From Saccoglossus kowalevskii (taxonomy: Eukaryota > Hemichordata > Enteropneusta > Harrimaniidae), in contig NW_003117207.1 of assembly GCF_000003605.2 (NCBI RefSeq), positions 1 to 33,484 of the forward strand: a stretch of DNA of 33,484 nt. The letters are read 5' to 3'. Shown here piece after piece: positions 1 to 11,594 of the stretch (position 1 is its first letter; each line of letters opens with the position of its first letter). Below the pieces are notes generated by a model that worked only from the letters and a program-made list of their open reading frames with translations, did not search any database and was not told the origin of the DNA. The position numbers and the translations under genes were made by a program.

Positions 1-239
1 CTCAGTGCAGAGAACTGCCTTGCAATCCTATACGCTGTCTCGGTGCAGACCACTGCCTTGAACTCCTATACACTGTCTCGGTGCAGACCACTGCCTTGCA
101 CTCCTATACACTGTCTCAATGCAGAGAACTGCCTTGCACTCCTATACACTGTCTCGGTGCAGACCACTGCCTTGAACTCCTATACACTGTCTCGGTGCAG
201 ACCACTGCCTTGCACTCTTATACACTGTCTCAGTGCAGA
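1..239 (+). repeat. Copy A of a 239-bp block repeated at 15189-15427
   Basis: At an offset of 15188 bp the two blocks align with only four mismatches (window positions 25, 119, 178 and 218), about 98% identity. They share agagaac, tacgctg and ccttgaactcc variants in the same order. The left end is cut by the window edge, so the copy may be longer. Confidence 0.85.
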
Positions 240-1700
240 CCACTGCCTTGCACTCCTATACACTGTCTCAGTGCAGAGAACTGCCTTGCACTCCTATACA
301 CTGTCTCGGTGCAGACCACTGCCTTGAACTCCTATACACTGTCTCGGTGCAGACCACTGCCTTGCACTCCTATACACTGTCTCGGTGCAGACCACTGCCT
401 TGCACTCCTATACACTGTCTCAGTGCAGACCACTCCTTGCACTCCTATACACTGTCTCAGTGCAGAGAACTGCCTTGCACTCCTATACACTGTCTCGGTG
501 CAGACCACTGCCTTGCATTCCTGTACACTGTCTCAGTGCAGAGAACTGCCTTGCACTCCTATACACTGTCTCGGTGCAGACCACTGCCTTGCACTCCTAT
601 ACACTGTCTCAGTGCAGAGAACTGCCTTGCACTCCTATACACTGTCTCGGTGCAGACCACTGCCTTGCACTCCTATAGATTGTCTCGGTGCAGACCACTG
701 CCTTGCACTCCTATACACTGTCTCAGTGCAGATCAATGCCTTGCACTCCTATACACTGTCTCAGTGCAGACCACTGCCTTGCACTCCTATACACTGTCTC
801 AGTGCAGACCACTGCTTTGCACTCCTATACACTGTCTCGGTGCAGACCACTGCCTTGCATTCCTATACACTGTCTCGGTGCAGACCACTGCCTTGCACTC
901 CTCTACACTGTCTCGGTGCAGACCACTGCCTTGCACTCCTATACACTGTCTCGGTGCAGACCACTGCCTTGCACTCCTATACACTGTCTCAGTGCAGACC
1001 ACTGCCTTGCTCTCCTATACACTGTCTCAGTGCAGAGAACTGCCTTGCACTCCTATACACTGTCTCAGTGCAGAGAACTGCCTTGCACTCCTGTACACTG
1101 TCTCAGTGCAGAGAACTGCCTTGCACTCCTATACGCTGTCTCGGTGCAGACTACTGCCTTGCACTCCTATACACTGTCTCAGTGCCGAGAACTGCCTTGC
1201 ACTCCTATACACTGTCTCGGTGCAGACCACTGCCTTGCACTCCTATACACTGTCTCAGTGCAGAGAACTGCCTTGCACTCCTATACACTGTCTCGGTGCA
1301 GACCACTGCCTTGCACTCCTATACATTGTCTCGGTGCAGACCACTGCCTTGCACTCCTATACACTGTCTCAGTGCAGATCAATGCCTTGCACTCCTATAC
1401 ACTGTCTCAGTGCAGACCACTGCCTTGCACTCCTATACACTGTCTCAGTGCAGAGAACTGCCTTGCACTCCTATACACTGTCTCGGTTCAGACCACTGCC
1501 TTGCACTCCTATACATTGTCTCGGTGCAGACCACTGCCTTGCACTCCTATACACTGTCTCAGTGCAGACCACTGCCTTGCACTCCTATACACTGTCTCAG
1601 TGCAGACCACTGCCTTGCACTCCTATACACTGTCTCAGTGCAGAGAACTGCCTTGCACTCCTATACACTGTCTCGGTTCAGACCACTGCCTTGCATTCCT
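1..1700 (+). repeat. GAGAA-type domain 1
   Basis: Units here alternate between ctcgg and ctcag ends. Many carry agagaac in place of agaccac (u7 C to G, u8 C to A). Other linked variants are cctgtac (u25-u26 region), tacgctg (u29 A to G) and gatcaatgcc (731 and 1377). One unit near 433 lacks a base (cactccttgc). The same variant combination returns at 14.1-15.6, 17.1-18.0 and 27.2-29.4 kb, so this is a repeat subfamily and not random drift. Confidence 0.85.
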
Positions 1701-1850
1701 ATACACTGTCTCGGTGCAGACCACTGCCTTGCACTCCTATACACTGTCTCGGTGCAGACCACTGCCTTGCACTCCTATACACTGTCTCAGTGCAGACCAC
1801 TGCCTTGCACTCCTATACACTGTCTCTGTGCAGACCACTGCCTTGCACTC

Positions 1851-2420
1851 CTATACACTGCCTCGGTGCAGACCACTGCCTTGCACTCCTATACACTGCC
1901 TCGGTGCAAACCACTGCCTTGCACTCCTATACACTGCCTCAGTGCAGACCACTGCCTTGCACTCCTATACACTGCCTCAGTGCAGACCACTGCCTTGCAC
2001 TCCTATACACTGTCTCAGTGCAGACCACTGCCTTGCACTCCTATACACTGTCTCAGTGCAGACCACTGCCTTGCTCTCCTATACACTGTCTCGGTGCAGA
2101 CCACTGCCTGGAACTCCTATACACTGTCTCGGTGCAGACCACTGCCTTGCACTCCTATACACTGCCTCGGTGCAGACCACTGCCTTGCACTCCTATACAC
2201 TGCCTCGGTGCAAACCACTGCCTTGCACTCCTATACACTGCCTCAGTGCAGACCACTGCCTTGCACTCCTATACACTGTCTCAGTGCAGACCACTGCCTT
2301 GCACTCCTATACACTGTCTCGGTGCAGACCACTGCCTGGCACTCCTACATGTATACACTCTCTCGATGCAGACCACTGCCTTGCACTCCTATACACTGCC
2401 TCGATGCAGACCACTGCCTT
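1851..2420 (+). repeat. gcctc/gcaaacc subtype domain 1 with expanded unit
   Basis: Units have actgcctcgg or actgcctcag (u33 T to C), and some carry tgcaaacc (u5 G to A). The domain ends with the 44-bp expanded unit at 2323-2366 and two ctcgatgc ends. The same association of gcaaacc units with an expanded unit is seen near 7.6-7.9 kb and 22.9-23.5 kb. Confidence 0.8.
2323..2366 (+). repeat. Expanded 44-bp unit (+6), first of three
   Basis: The unit start at 2323 and the next at 2367 are 44 bp apart. It reads cctggcac (u16 T to G), then ctacatgtatacactctctcg, in which six extra bases form a tacatgta palindrome and actgtctc has become actctctc. The cctggcac and actctctc changes also flank the insertions at 7804-7854 and 23409-23452, so the three are related. 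Confidence 0.93.
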
Positions 2421-2631
2421 GCACTGCTATACACTGTCTCAGTGCAGACCACTGCCTTGCATTCCTATACACTGTCTCAGTGCAGACCACTGCCTTGCAC
2501 TCCTATACACTGTCTCAGTGCAGACCACTGCCTTGCACTCCTATACACTGTCTCAGTGCAGACCACTGCCTTGCACTCCTATACACTGTCTCGGTGCAGA
2601 CCACTGCCTTGCACTCCTATACACTGTCTCG

Positions 2632-3180
2632 GTGCAGACCACTGCCTTGCACTCCTATACACTGTCTCAGTGCAGACCACTGCCTTGCACTCCTATACAC
2701 TGTCTCAGTGCAGACCACTGCCTTGCACTCCTATACACTGTCTCAGTGCAGACCACTGCCTTGCACTCCTATACACTGTCTCAGTGCAGACCACTGCCTT
2801 GCACTCCTATACACTGTCTCAGTGCAGACCACTGCCTTGCACTCCTATACACTGTCTCAGTGCAGACCACTGCCTTGCACTCCTATACACTGTCTCAGTG
2901 CAGACCACTGCCTTGCACTCCTATACACTGTCTCAGTGCAGACCACTGCCTTGCACTCCTATACACTGTCTCAGTGCAGACCACTGCCTTGCACTCCTAT
3001 ACACTGTCTCAGTGCAGACCACTGCCTTGCACTCCTATACACTGTCTCAGTGCAGACCACTGCCTTGCACTCCTATACACTGTCTCAGTGCAGACCACTG
3101 CCTTGCACTCCTATACACTGTCTCAGTGCAGACCACTGCCTTGCACTCCTATACACTGTCTCAGTGCAGACCACTGCCTT
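2632..3180 (+). repeat. Perfectly homogeneous tract, 549 bp
   Basis: About 14.4 consecutive units are identical to consensus with no substitution or indel. The tract is bounded by a ctcgg end at 2631 and by ccttacac at 3181. Uniformity on this scale, next to variable DNA, is expected of recent local amplification or conversion. Confidence 0.95.
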
Positions 3181-4232
3181 ACACTCCTATACACTGTTTC
3201 AGTGCAGACCACTGCCTTGCACTCCTTTACACTGTCTTGGTGCACACCACTGCCTTGCACTCCTATACACTGTCTCAGTGCAGACCACTGCCTTGCACTC
3301 CTATACACTGTCTCAGTGCAGACCACTGCCTTGCACTCCTATACACTGTCTCAGTGCAGACCACTGCCTTGCACTCCTATACACTGTCTCAGTGCAGACC
3401 ACTGCCTTGCACTCCTATACACTGTCTCAGTGCAGACCACTGCCTTGCACTCCTATACACTGTCTCAGTGCAGACCACTGCCTTGCACTCCTATACACTG
3501 TCTCAGTGCAGACCACTGCCTTGCTCTCCGATACACTGTCTCAGTGCAGACCACTGCCTTGCACTCCTATACACTGTCTCAGTGCAGACCACTGCCTTGC
3601 ACTCCTATACACTGTCTCAGTGCAGACCACTGCCTTGCACTCCTTTACACTGTCTTGGTGCAGACCACTGCCTTGCACTCCTTTACACTGTCTTGGTGCG
3701 GACCACTGCTTTGCACTCCTATACACTGTCTCAGTGCAGACCACTGCCTTACATTCCTATACACTGTCTCAGTGCAGACCACTGCCTTGCACTCCTATAC
3801 ACTGTCTCAGTGTAGACCACTGCCTTGCACTCCTATACACTGTCTCAGTGCAGACCACTGCCTTGCACTCCTATACACTGTCTCAGTGCAGACCACTGCC
3901 TTGCACTCCTTTACACTGTCTTGGTGCAGACCACTGCCTTGCACTACTATACACTGTCTCAGTGCAGACCACTGCCTTGCATTCCTATACACTGTCTCAG
4001 TGCAGACCACTGCCTTGCACTCCTATACACTGTCTTGGTGCAGACCACTGCCTTGCACTTCTTTACACTGTCTCGGTGCAGACCACTGCCTTGCACTCCT
4101 AAACACTGTCTCAGTGCAGACCACTGCCTTGCACTCCGATACACTGTCTCAATGCAGACCACTGCCTTGTACTCCTATACACTGTCTCGGTGCAGACCAC
4201 TGCCTTGAACTCCTATACACTGTCTCAGTGCA

Positions 4233-4384
4233 GATCACTGCCTTGCACTCCTATACACTGTCTCAATGCAGACCACTGCCTTGCACTCCTATACACTGTT
4301 TTGGTGCAGACCACTGCCTTGCATTCCTATACACTGTCTCGGTGCAGACCACTGCCTTACACTCCTTTACACTGTCTTGGTGCA
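4233..4384 (+). repeat. Four-unit higher-order repeat, copy 1 (152 bp)
   Basis: The module order is gatcactgcc unit, ctcaatgc-led unit, unit with gcattcc, and cctttac unit ending cttgg that leads into another gatcac at 4385. The same order over exactly 152 bp is found at 6212, 29968 and 31525. Confidence 0.82.
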
Positions 4385-6211
4385 GATCACTGCCTTGCAC
4401 TCCCATACACTGTCTCAATGCAGACCACTGCCTTGCACTCCTATACACTGTCTTGGTGCAGACCACTGCCTTGCATTTCTATACACTGTCTCAGTGCAGA
4501 CCACTGCCTTGCACTCCGATACACTGTCTCAGTGCAGACCACTGCCTTGCACTCCTATACACTGTCTCAGTGCAGACCACTGCCTTGCACTCCTTTACAC
4601 TGTCTTGGTGCAGACCACTGCCTTGCTCTCCTTTACACTGTCTTGGTGCAGACCACTGCCTTGCACTCCTATACACTGTCTCAGTGCAGACCACTGCCTT
4701 ACATTCCTATACACTGTCTCAGTGCAGATCACTGCCTTGCACTCCTATACACTGTCTCAGTGCAGACCACTGCCTTTACACTCCTATACACTGTCTCAGT
4801 GCAGACCACTGCCTTGCACTGCCTATACACTGTCTCAGTGCAGACCACTGCCTTACACTCCTATACACTGTCTCAGTGCAGACCACTGCCTTACACTCCT
4901 ATACACTGTCTCAGTGCAGACCACTGCCTTGCACTCCTATACACTGTCTCAGTGCAGACCACTGCCTTGCACTCCTATACACTGTCTCAGTGCAGACCAC
5001 TGCCTTGCACTCCTATACACTGTCTCGGTGCAGACCACTGCCTTGCACTCCTATACACTGTCTCAGTGCAGACCACTGCCTTGCATTCCTATACATCGTC
5101 TCAGTGCAGACCACTGCCTTACACTCCTATACACTGTCTCAGTGCAGACCACTGCCTTGCACTCCTATACACTGTCTCAGTGCAGACCACTGCCTTGCAC
5201 TCCGATACACTGTCTCACTGCAGACCACTGCCTTGCACTCCTATACACTGTCTCGGTGCAGACCACTGCCTTGCACTTCTTTACACTGTCTCGGTGCAGA
5301 CCACTGCCTTGCACTCCTATATACTGTCTCAGTGCAGACCACTGCCTTGCACTCCTATACTCTGTCTCGGTGCAGACCACTGCCTTGCACTCCTATACAC
5401 TGTCTCAGTGCAGACCACTGCCTTACACTCCTATACACTGTTTCAGTGCAGACCACTGCCTTGCACTCCTATACACTGTCTTGGTGCAGACCACTGCCTT
5501 GCACTCCTATACACTGTCTCAGTGCAGACCACTGCCTTGCATTCCTATACACTGTCTCAGTGCAGACCACTGCCTTGCACTCCTATACACTGTCTCAGTG
5601 CAGATCACTGCCTTGCACTCCTATACACTGTCTCAATGCAGACCACTGCCTTGCACTCCTATACACTGTCTCAGGTGCAGACCACTGCCTTGCATTCCTA
5701 TACACTGTCTCAGTGCAGATCACTGCCTTGCATACCTATACACTGTCTCGGTGCAGACCACTGCCTTGCACTCCTATACACTGTCTCAGTGCAGACCACT
5801 GCCTTGCACTCCTATACACTGTCTCGGTGCTGACCACTGCTTTGCACTCCAAAACACTGTCTCAGTGCAGATCACTGCCTTGCACTCCTATACACTGTCT
5901 CAGTGCAGACCACTGCCTTGCACTCCTATACACTGTCTCTGTGCAGACCACTGCCTTGCACACCTATACACTGTCTCTGTGCAGACCACTGCCTTGCACT
6001 CCTATACACTGTCTCAGTTCAGACCACTGCCTTGCACTCTTATACACTGTCTCTGTGCAGACCACTGCCTTGCACTCCGATACACTGTCTCAGTGCAGAC
6101 CACTGCCTTGTACTCCTATACACTGTCTCGGTGCTGACCACTGCCTTGCACTCCTATACACTGTCTCGGTGCAGACCACTGCCTTGCACTTCTTTACACT
6201 GTCTCGGTGCA

Positions 6212-6363
6212 GATCACTGCCTTGCACTCCTATACACTGTCTCAATGCAGACCACTGCCTTGCACTCCTATACACTGTCTCGGTGCAGACCACTGCCTTG
6301 CATTCCTATACACTGTCTCGGTGCAGACCACTGCATTGCACTCCTTTACACTGTCTTGGTGCA
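6212..6363 (+). repeat. Four-unit higher-order repeat, copy 2 (152 bp)
   Basis: gatcac occurs at 6212 and again at 6364, with the same ordered variants as at 4233: caatg, then ctcgg with gcattcc, then cctttac with cttgg. It differs from the other copies by a few substitutions, such as ctgcattgcac. Confidence 0.82.
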
Positions 6364-6586
6364 GATCACTGCCTTGCACTCCTATACACTGTCTCAATGC
6401 AGACCACTGCCTTGCACTCCTATACACTGTCTTGGTGCAGACCACTGCCTTGCATTCCTATACACTGTCTCGGTGCAGACCACTGCCTTGCACTCCTATA
6501 CACTGTCTTGGTGCAGACCACTGCCTTGCACTCCTATACACTGTCTCAATGCAGACCACTGCCTTGCACTCCTATACACTGTCTTG

Positions 6587-7422
6587 GTGCAGACCACTGC
6601 CTTGCACTCCTATACACTGTCTCAGTGCAGACCACTGCCTTGCACTCCTATACACTGTCTCAGTGCAGACCACTGCCTTGCACTCCTATACACTGTCTCA
6701 GTGCAGACCACTGCCTTGCACTCCTATACACTGTCTCAGTGCAGACCACTGCCTTGCACTCCTATACACTGTCTCAGTGCAGACCACTGCCTTGCACTCC
6801 TATACACTGTCTCAGTGCAGACCACTGCCTTGCACTCCTATACACTGTCTCAGTGCAGACCACTGCCTTGCACTCCTATACACTGTCTCAGTGCAGACCA
6901 CTGCCTTGCACTCCTATACACTGTCTCAGTGCAGACCACTGCCTTGCACTCCTATACACTGTCTCAGTGCAGACCACTGCCTTGCACTCCTATACACTGT
7001 CTCAGTGCAGACCACTGCCTTGCACTCCTATACACTGTCTCAGTGCAGACCACTGCCTTGCACTCCTATACACTGTCTCAGTGCAGACCACTGCCTTGCA
7101 CTCCTATACACTGTCTCAGTGCAGACCACTGCCTTGCACTCCTATACACTGTCTCAGTGCAGACCACTGCCTTGCACTCCTATACACTGTCTCAGTGCAG
7201 ACCACTGCCTTGCACTCCTATACACTGTCTCAGTGCAGACCACTGCCTTGCACTCCTATACACTGTCTCAGTGCAGACCACTGCCTTGCACTCCTATACA
7301 CTGTCTCAGTGCAGACCACTGCCTTGCACTCCTATACACTGTCTCAGTGCAGACCACTGCCTTGCACTCCTATACACTGTCTCAGTGCAGACCACTGCCT
7401 TGCACTCCTATACACTGTCTCA
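6587..7422 (+). repeat. Longest perfectly homogeneous tract, 836 bp (22 units)
   Basis: Every base from after the cttgg variant at 6585-6586 to the ctcaatg variant at 7423 matches consensus. The length is exactly 22 x 38. It is the longest uniform stretch in the window and is flanked on both sides by diverged units. Confidence 0.96.
6588..6625 (+). repeat. Reference consensus unit (38 bp)
   Basis: This is one exact consensus copy inside a uniform tract, used here to number unit positions u1-u38. Landmarks are tgcag at u1-u5, accactg at u6-u12, ccttgcac at u13-u20, tcctatac at u21-u28 and actgtctcag at u29-u38. Three short dyads overlap in every unit: CACTG-tct-CAGTG (u28 to u2 of the next unit), CAGTG-cagac-CACTG (u36 to u12) and AGTGCA with TGCACT (u37 to u21). 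Confidence 0.97.
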
Positions 7423-7635
7423 ATGCAGACCACTGCCTTGCACTCCTATACACTGTCTCGGTGCAGACCACTGCCTTGCATTCCTATACACTGTCTCCGT
7501 GCAGACCACTGCCTTGCACTCCTATACACTGTCTCGGTGCAGACCACTGCCTTGCACTCCTATACACTGTCTCAGTGCAGACCACTGCCTTGCACTCCTA
7601 TACACTGTCTCAGTGCAGACCACTGCCTTGCACTC

Positions 7636-7900
7636 CTATACACTGCCTAGGTGCAAACCACTGCCTTGCACTCCTATACACTGCCTAGGTGCAAACCACT
7701 GCCTTGCACTCCTATACACTGCCTCAGTGCAGACCACTGCCTTGCACTCCTATACACTGTCTCAGTGCAGACCACTGCCTTGCACTCCTATACACTGTCT
7801 CGGTGCAGACCACTGCCTGGCACTCCTACATTGTGTGTGTATACACTCTCTCGGTGCAGACCACTGCCTTGCGCTCATATACACTGTCTCGGTGCAAACC
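7636..7900 (+). repeat. gcctag/gcaaacc subtype domain 2
   Basis: Two consecutive units read actgcctaggtgcaaacc, then gcctcagtgc, followed within 150 bp by the 51-bp expanded unit and further gcaaacc units. The cctag form places TAG stops in the forward frames and ends the longest open frame at 7650. Confidence 0.8.
7804..7854 (+). repeat. Expanded 51-bp unit (+13) with a TG run
   Basis: Unit starts at 7804 and 7855 are 51 bp apart. Between ctac and tatacactctctcgg lies a short run, attgtgtgtgt, giving 13 extra bases. It shares cctggcac and actctctc with the other expanded units, so the TG run probably grew inside a +6 type ancestor. Confidence 0.93.
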
Positions 7901-8155
7901 ACTGTCTTGCACTCCTATACACTGTATCGCGGCAGACCACTGCCTTGCACTCCGATACACTGTCTCAGTGCAGACCACTGCCTTGCACTCCTATACACTG
8001 TCTCAGTGCAGACCACTGCCTTGCACTTCTATACACTGTCTCAGTGCAGACCACTGCCTTGCATTCCTATACACTGTCTCAGTGCAGACCACTGCCTTGC
8101 ACTCCTATACACTATCTCAGTGCAGACCACTGCCTTGCACTCCTATACACTGTCT

Positions 8156-8592
8156 CAGTGCTGACCACTGCCTTGCACTCCTATACACTGTCTCAGTGCA
8201 GACCACTGCCTTGCACTCCTATACACTGTCTCTGTGCAGACCACTGCCTTGCACTCCTATACACTGTCTCTGTGCAGACCACTGGTTTGCACTCCTATAC
8301 ACTGTCTCGGTGCAGACCACTGCCTTGCACTCCTATACACTGTCTCTGTGCAGACCACTGCCTTGCACTCCTATACACTGTCTCAGTGCAGACCACTGCC
8401 TTGCACTCCTATGCACTGTCTCGGTGCAGACCACTGCCTTGCACTCCTATACACTGTCTCAGTGCAGACCACTGCCTTGCACTCCTATGCACTGTCTCAG
8501 TGCAGACCACTGCCTTGTACTCCTATACACTGTCTCAGTGCAGACCACTGCCTTGCACTCCTATACACTGTCTCAGTGCAGACCACTGCCTT
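8156..8592 (+). repeat. Copy A of a 437-bp block repeated at 11158-11594
   Basis: The offset is 3002 bp, exactly 79 units. The two blocks differ only at 8285-8286 (ctggttt against ctgcctt). They share the rare tgctgacc start, a series of ctctgtgc ends (u37 A to T), two tatgcac units and one tgtactcc unit in the same order. Confidence 0.93.
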
Positions 8593-8879
8593 GCACTCCT
8601 ATACACTGTCTCTGTGCAGACAACTGCCTTGTACTCCTATACACTGTCTCTGTGCAGACCACTGCCTTGCACTCCTATACACTGTCTCAGTGCAGACCAC
8701 TGCCTTGCACTCCTATACACTGTCTCTGTGTAGACCACTGCCTTGCACTCCTATACACTGTCTCAGTGCAGACCACTGCCTTGCACTCCTTTACACTGGC
8801 TCAGTGCTGACCACTGCCTTGCACTCCTATACACTGTCTCAGTGCAGACCACTTCCTTGCACTCCTATACACTGTCTCA

Positions 8880-9926
8880 GTGTAGACCACTGCCTTGCAC
8901 TCCAAAACACTGTCTCAGTTCAGACCACTGCCTTGCACTCCGATACACTGTCTCAGTGCAGACCACTGCCTTGCACTCCTATACACTGTCTCAGTGCAGA
9001 TCACTGCCTTGCACTCCTATACACTGTCTCAATGCAGACCACTGCCTTGCACTCCTATACACTGTCTTGGTGCAGACCACTGCCTTGCACTCCAAAACAC
9101 TGTCTCAGTGCAGACCACTGCCTTACACTCCGATACACTGTCTCAGTGCAGACCACTGCCTTGTACTCCTATACACTGTCTCGGTGCAGACCACTGCCTT
9201 GCACTCCTATACACTGTCTCAGTGCAGATCACTGCCTTGCACTCCTATACACTGTCTCAATGCAGACCACTGCCTTGCACTCCTATACACTGTCTCGGTG
9301 CAGACCACTGCCTTGCACTCCTATACACTGTCTCGGTGCAGACCACTGCCTTGCACTCATATAGACTGTCTCGGTGCAGACCACTGCCTTGCACTCCTAT
9401 ACACTGTCTCGGTGCAGACCACTGCCTTGCACTCCTATACACTGTCTCAGTGCAGACCACTGCCTTGCACTCCTATACACTGTCTCAGTGCAGACCACTG
9501 CCTTGCACTCCGATACACTGTCTCAGTGCAGACCACTGCCTTGCACTCCTATACACTGTCTCAGTGCAGATCACTGCCTTGCACTCCTATACACTGTCTC
9601 AATGCAGACCACTGCCTTGCACTCCTATACACTGTCTTGGTGCAGACCACTGCCTTGCACTCCTATACACTGTCTCAGTGCAGACCACTGCCTTGCACTC
9701 CTATACACTGTCTCAGTGCAGACCACTGCCTTGCACTCCTATACACTGTCTCAGTGCAGACCACTGCCTTGCACTCCTATACACTGTCTCAGTGCAGACC
9801 ACTGCCTTGCACTCCTTTACACTGTCTCGGTGCAGACCACTGCCTTGCACTCCTATACACTGTCTCAGTGCAGACCACTGCCTTGCATTCCTATACACTG
9901 TCTCAGTGCAGACCACTGCCTTGCAT
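8880..9926 (+). repeat. Mixed domain with ccaaaac, ccgat, gatcac and caatg units
   Basis: This domain carries a complete six-unit module at 8999-9226 and a further gatcac/caatg pair at 9227. A shorter module starts at 9569. Units with tccaaaacac (u24 and u26 T to A) precede tccgatac units, as they do near 31.4 kb. Confidence 0.8.
8999..9226 (+). repeat. Six-unit higher-order repeat, copy 1 (228 bp)
   Basis: The ordered variants are gatcac, caatg, cttgg with ccaaaac, ccgatac, tgtactcc, then ctcgg leading to the next gatcac at 9227. The same six-unit order recurs at 30803-31030 and 31297-31524, more than 21 kb away. Confidence 0.85.
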
Positions 9927-10816
9927 TCCTATACACTGTCTCAGTGCAGACCACTGCCTTGCACTCCTATACACTGTCTCAGTGCAGACCACTGCCTTGC
10001 ACTCCTATACACTGTCTCAGTGCAGACCACTGCCTTGCACTCCTATACACTGTCTCAGTGCAGACCACTGCCTTGCACTCCTATACACTGTCTCAGTGCA
10101 GACCACTGCCTTGCACTCCTATACACTGTCTCAGTGCAGACCACTGCCTTGCACTCCTATACACTGTATCAGTGCAGACCACTGCCTTGCACTCCTATAC
10201 ACTGTCTCAGTGCAGACCACTGCCTTGCACTCCTATACACTGTCTCAGTGCAGACCACTGCCTTGCACTCCTATACACTGTCTCAGTGCAGACCACTGCC
10301 TTGCACTCCTATACACTGTCTCAGTGCAGACCACTGCCTTGCACTCCTATACACTGTCTCAGTGCGGACCACTGCCTTGCACTCCTATACACTGTCTCAG
10401 TGCAGACCACTGCCTTGCACTCCTATACACTGTCTCAGTGCAGACCACTGCCTTGCACTCCTATACACTGTCTCAGTGCAGACCACTGCCTTGCACTCCT
10501 ATACACTGTCTCAGTGCAGACCACTGCCTTGCACTCCTATACACTGTCTCAGTGCAGACCACTGCCTTGCACTCCTATACACTGTCTCAGTGCAGACCAC
10601 TGCCTTGCACTCCTATACACTGTCTCAGTGCAGACCACTGCCTTGCACTCCTATACACTGTCTCAGTGCAGACCACTGCCTTACACTCCTATACACTGTC
10701 TCAGTGCAGACCACTGCCTTGCACTCCTATACACTGTCTCAGTGCAGACCACTGCCTTGCACTCCTATACACTGTCTCAGTGCAGACCACTGCCTTGCAC
10801 TCCTATACACTGTCTC
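9927..10816 (+). repeat. Near-perfect homogeneous tract, 890 bp with three substitutions
   Basis: The tract lies between a gcattcc variant at 9926 and a ctcgg end at 10817. Only 10168 (C to A), 10366 (A to G) and 10683 (G to A) depart from consensus. It looks like an older or slightly mutated equivalent of the perfect tracts. Confidence 0.93.
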
Positions 10817-11157
10817 GGTGCAGACCACTGCCTTGAACTCCTATACACTGTCTCAGTGCAGACCACTGCCGTACACTCCTATACACTGTTTCAGTGCAGA
10901 CCACTGCCTTGCACTCCTATACACTGTCTCGGTGCAGACAACTGCCTTGCACTCCTATACACTGTCTCAGTGCAGACCACTGCCTTGCACTCCTATACAC
11001 TGTCTCAGTGCAGACCACTGCCTTGCACTCCTATACACTGTCTCAGTGCAGACCACTGCCTTGCACTCCTATACACTGTCTCAGTGCAGACCACTGCCTT
11101 GCACTCCTATACACTGTCTCAGTGCAGACCACTGCCTTGCAGTCCTATACACTGTCC

Positions 11158-11594
11158 CAGTGCTGACCACTGCCTTGCACTCCTATACACTGTCTCAGTG
11201 CAGACCACTGCCTTGCACTCCTATACACTGTCTCTGTGCAGACCACTGCCTTGCACTCCTATACACTGTCTCTGTGCAGACCACTGCCTTGCACTCCTAT
11301 ACACTGTCTCGGTGCAGACCACTGCCTTGCACTCCTATACACTGTCTCTGTGCAGACCACTGCCTTGCACTCCTATACACTGTCTCAGTGCAGACCACTG
11401 CCTTGCACTCCTATGCACTGTCTCGGTGCAGACCACTGCCTTGCACTCCTATACACTGTCTCAGTGCAGACCACTGCCTTGCACTCCTATGCACTGTCTC
11501 AGTGCAGACCACTGCCTTGTACTCCTATACACTGTCTCAGTGCAGACCACTGCCTTGCACTCCTATACACTGTCTCAGTGCAGACCACTGCCTT
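11158..11594 (+). repeat. Copy B of the 437-bp block at 8156-8592
   Basis: This partner block ends where this copy turns into the ccttacac domain. Its left boundary is a gtcccag unit against gtctcag in the other copy. The near-identity over 11.5 units, 3 kb apart, cannot come from slippage of neighbouring units. Confidence 0.93.

Larger units (their letters stand above)
3181..6586 (+). repeat. Mixed-variant domain (tttac, cttgg, gatcac, caatg)
   Basis: Consensus stretches are broken by units with cctttac (u25 A to T) often linked to cttgg ends, ccttacac (u17 G to A), tccgatac (u24 T to G), cacttctttac, gatcactgcc (u7 C to T) and ctcaatgc (u38 G to A). One-base insertions lie near 4775 (gcctttacac), 4820 (gcactgcc) and 5674 (ctcaggtgc). 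It contains two 152-bp four-unit modules, at 4233 and 6212. Confidence 0.8.

Noticed and set aside
7829-7841. Insertion of a mobile element in the expanded unit
   Set aside because: The extra bases are only 13 and are a simple TG run without terminal repeats or target duplication; simple-sequence growth explains them better.
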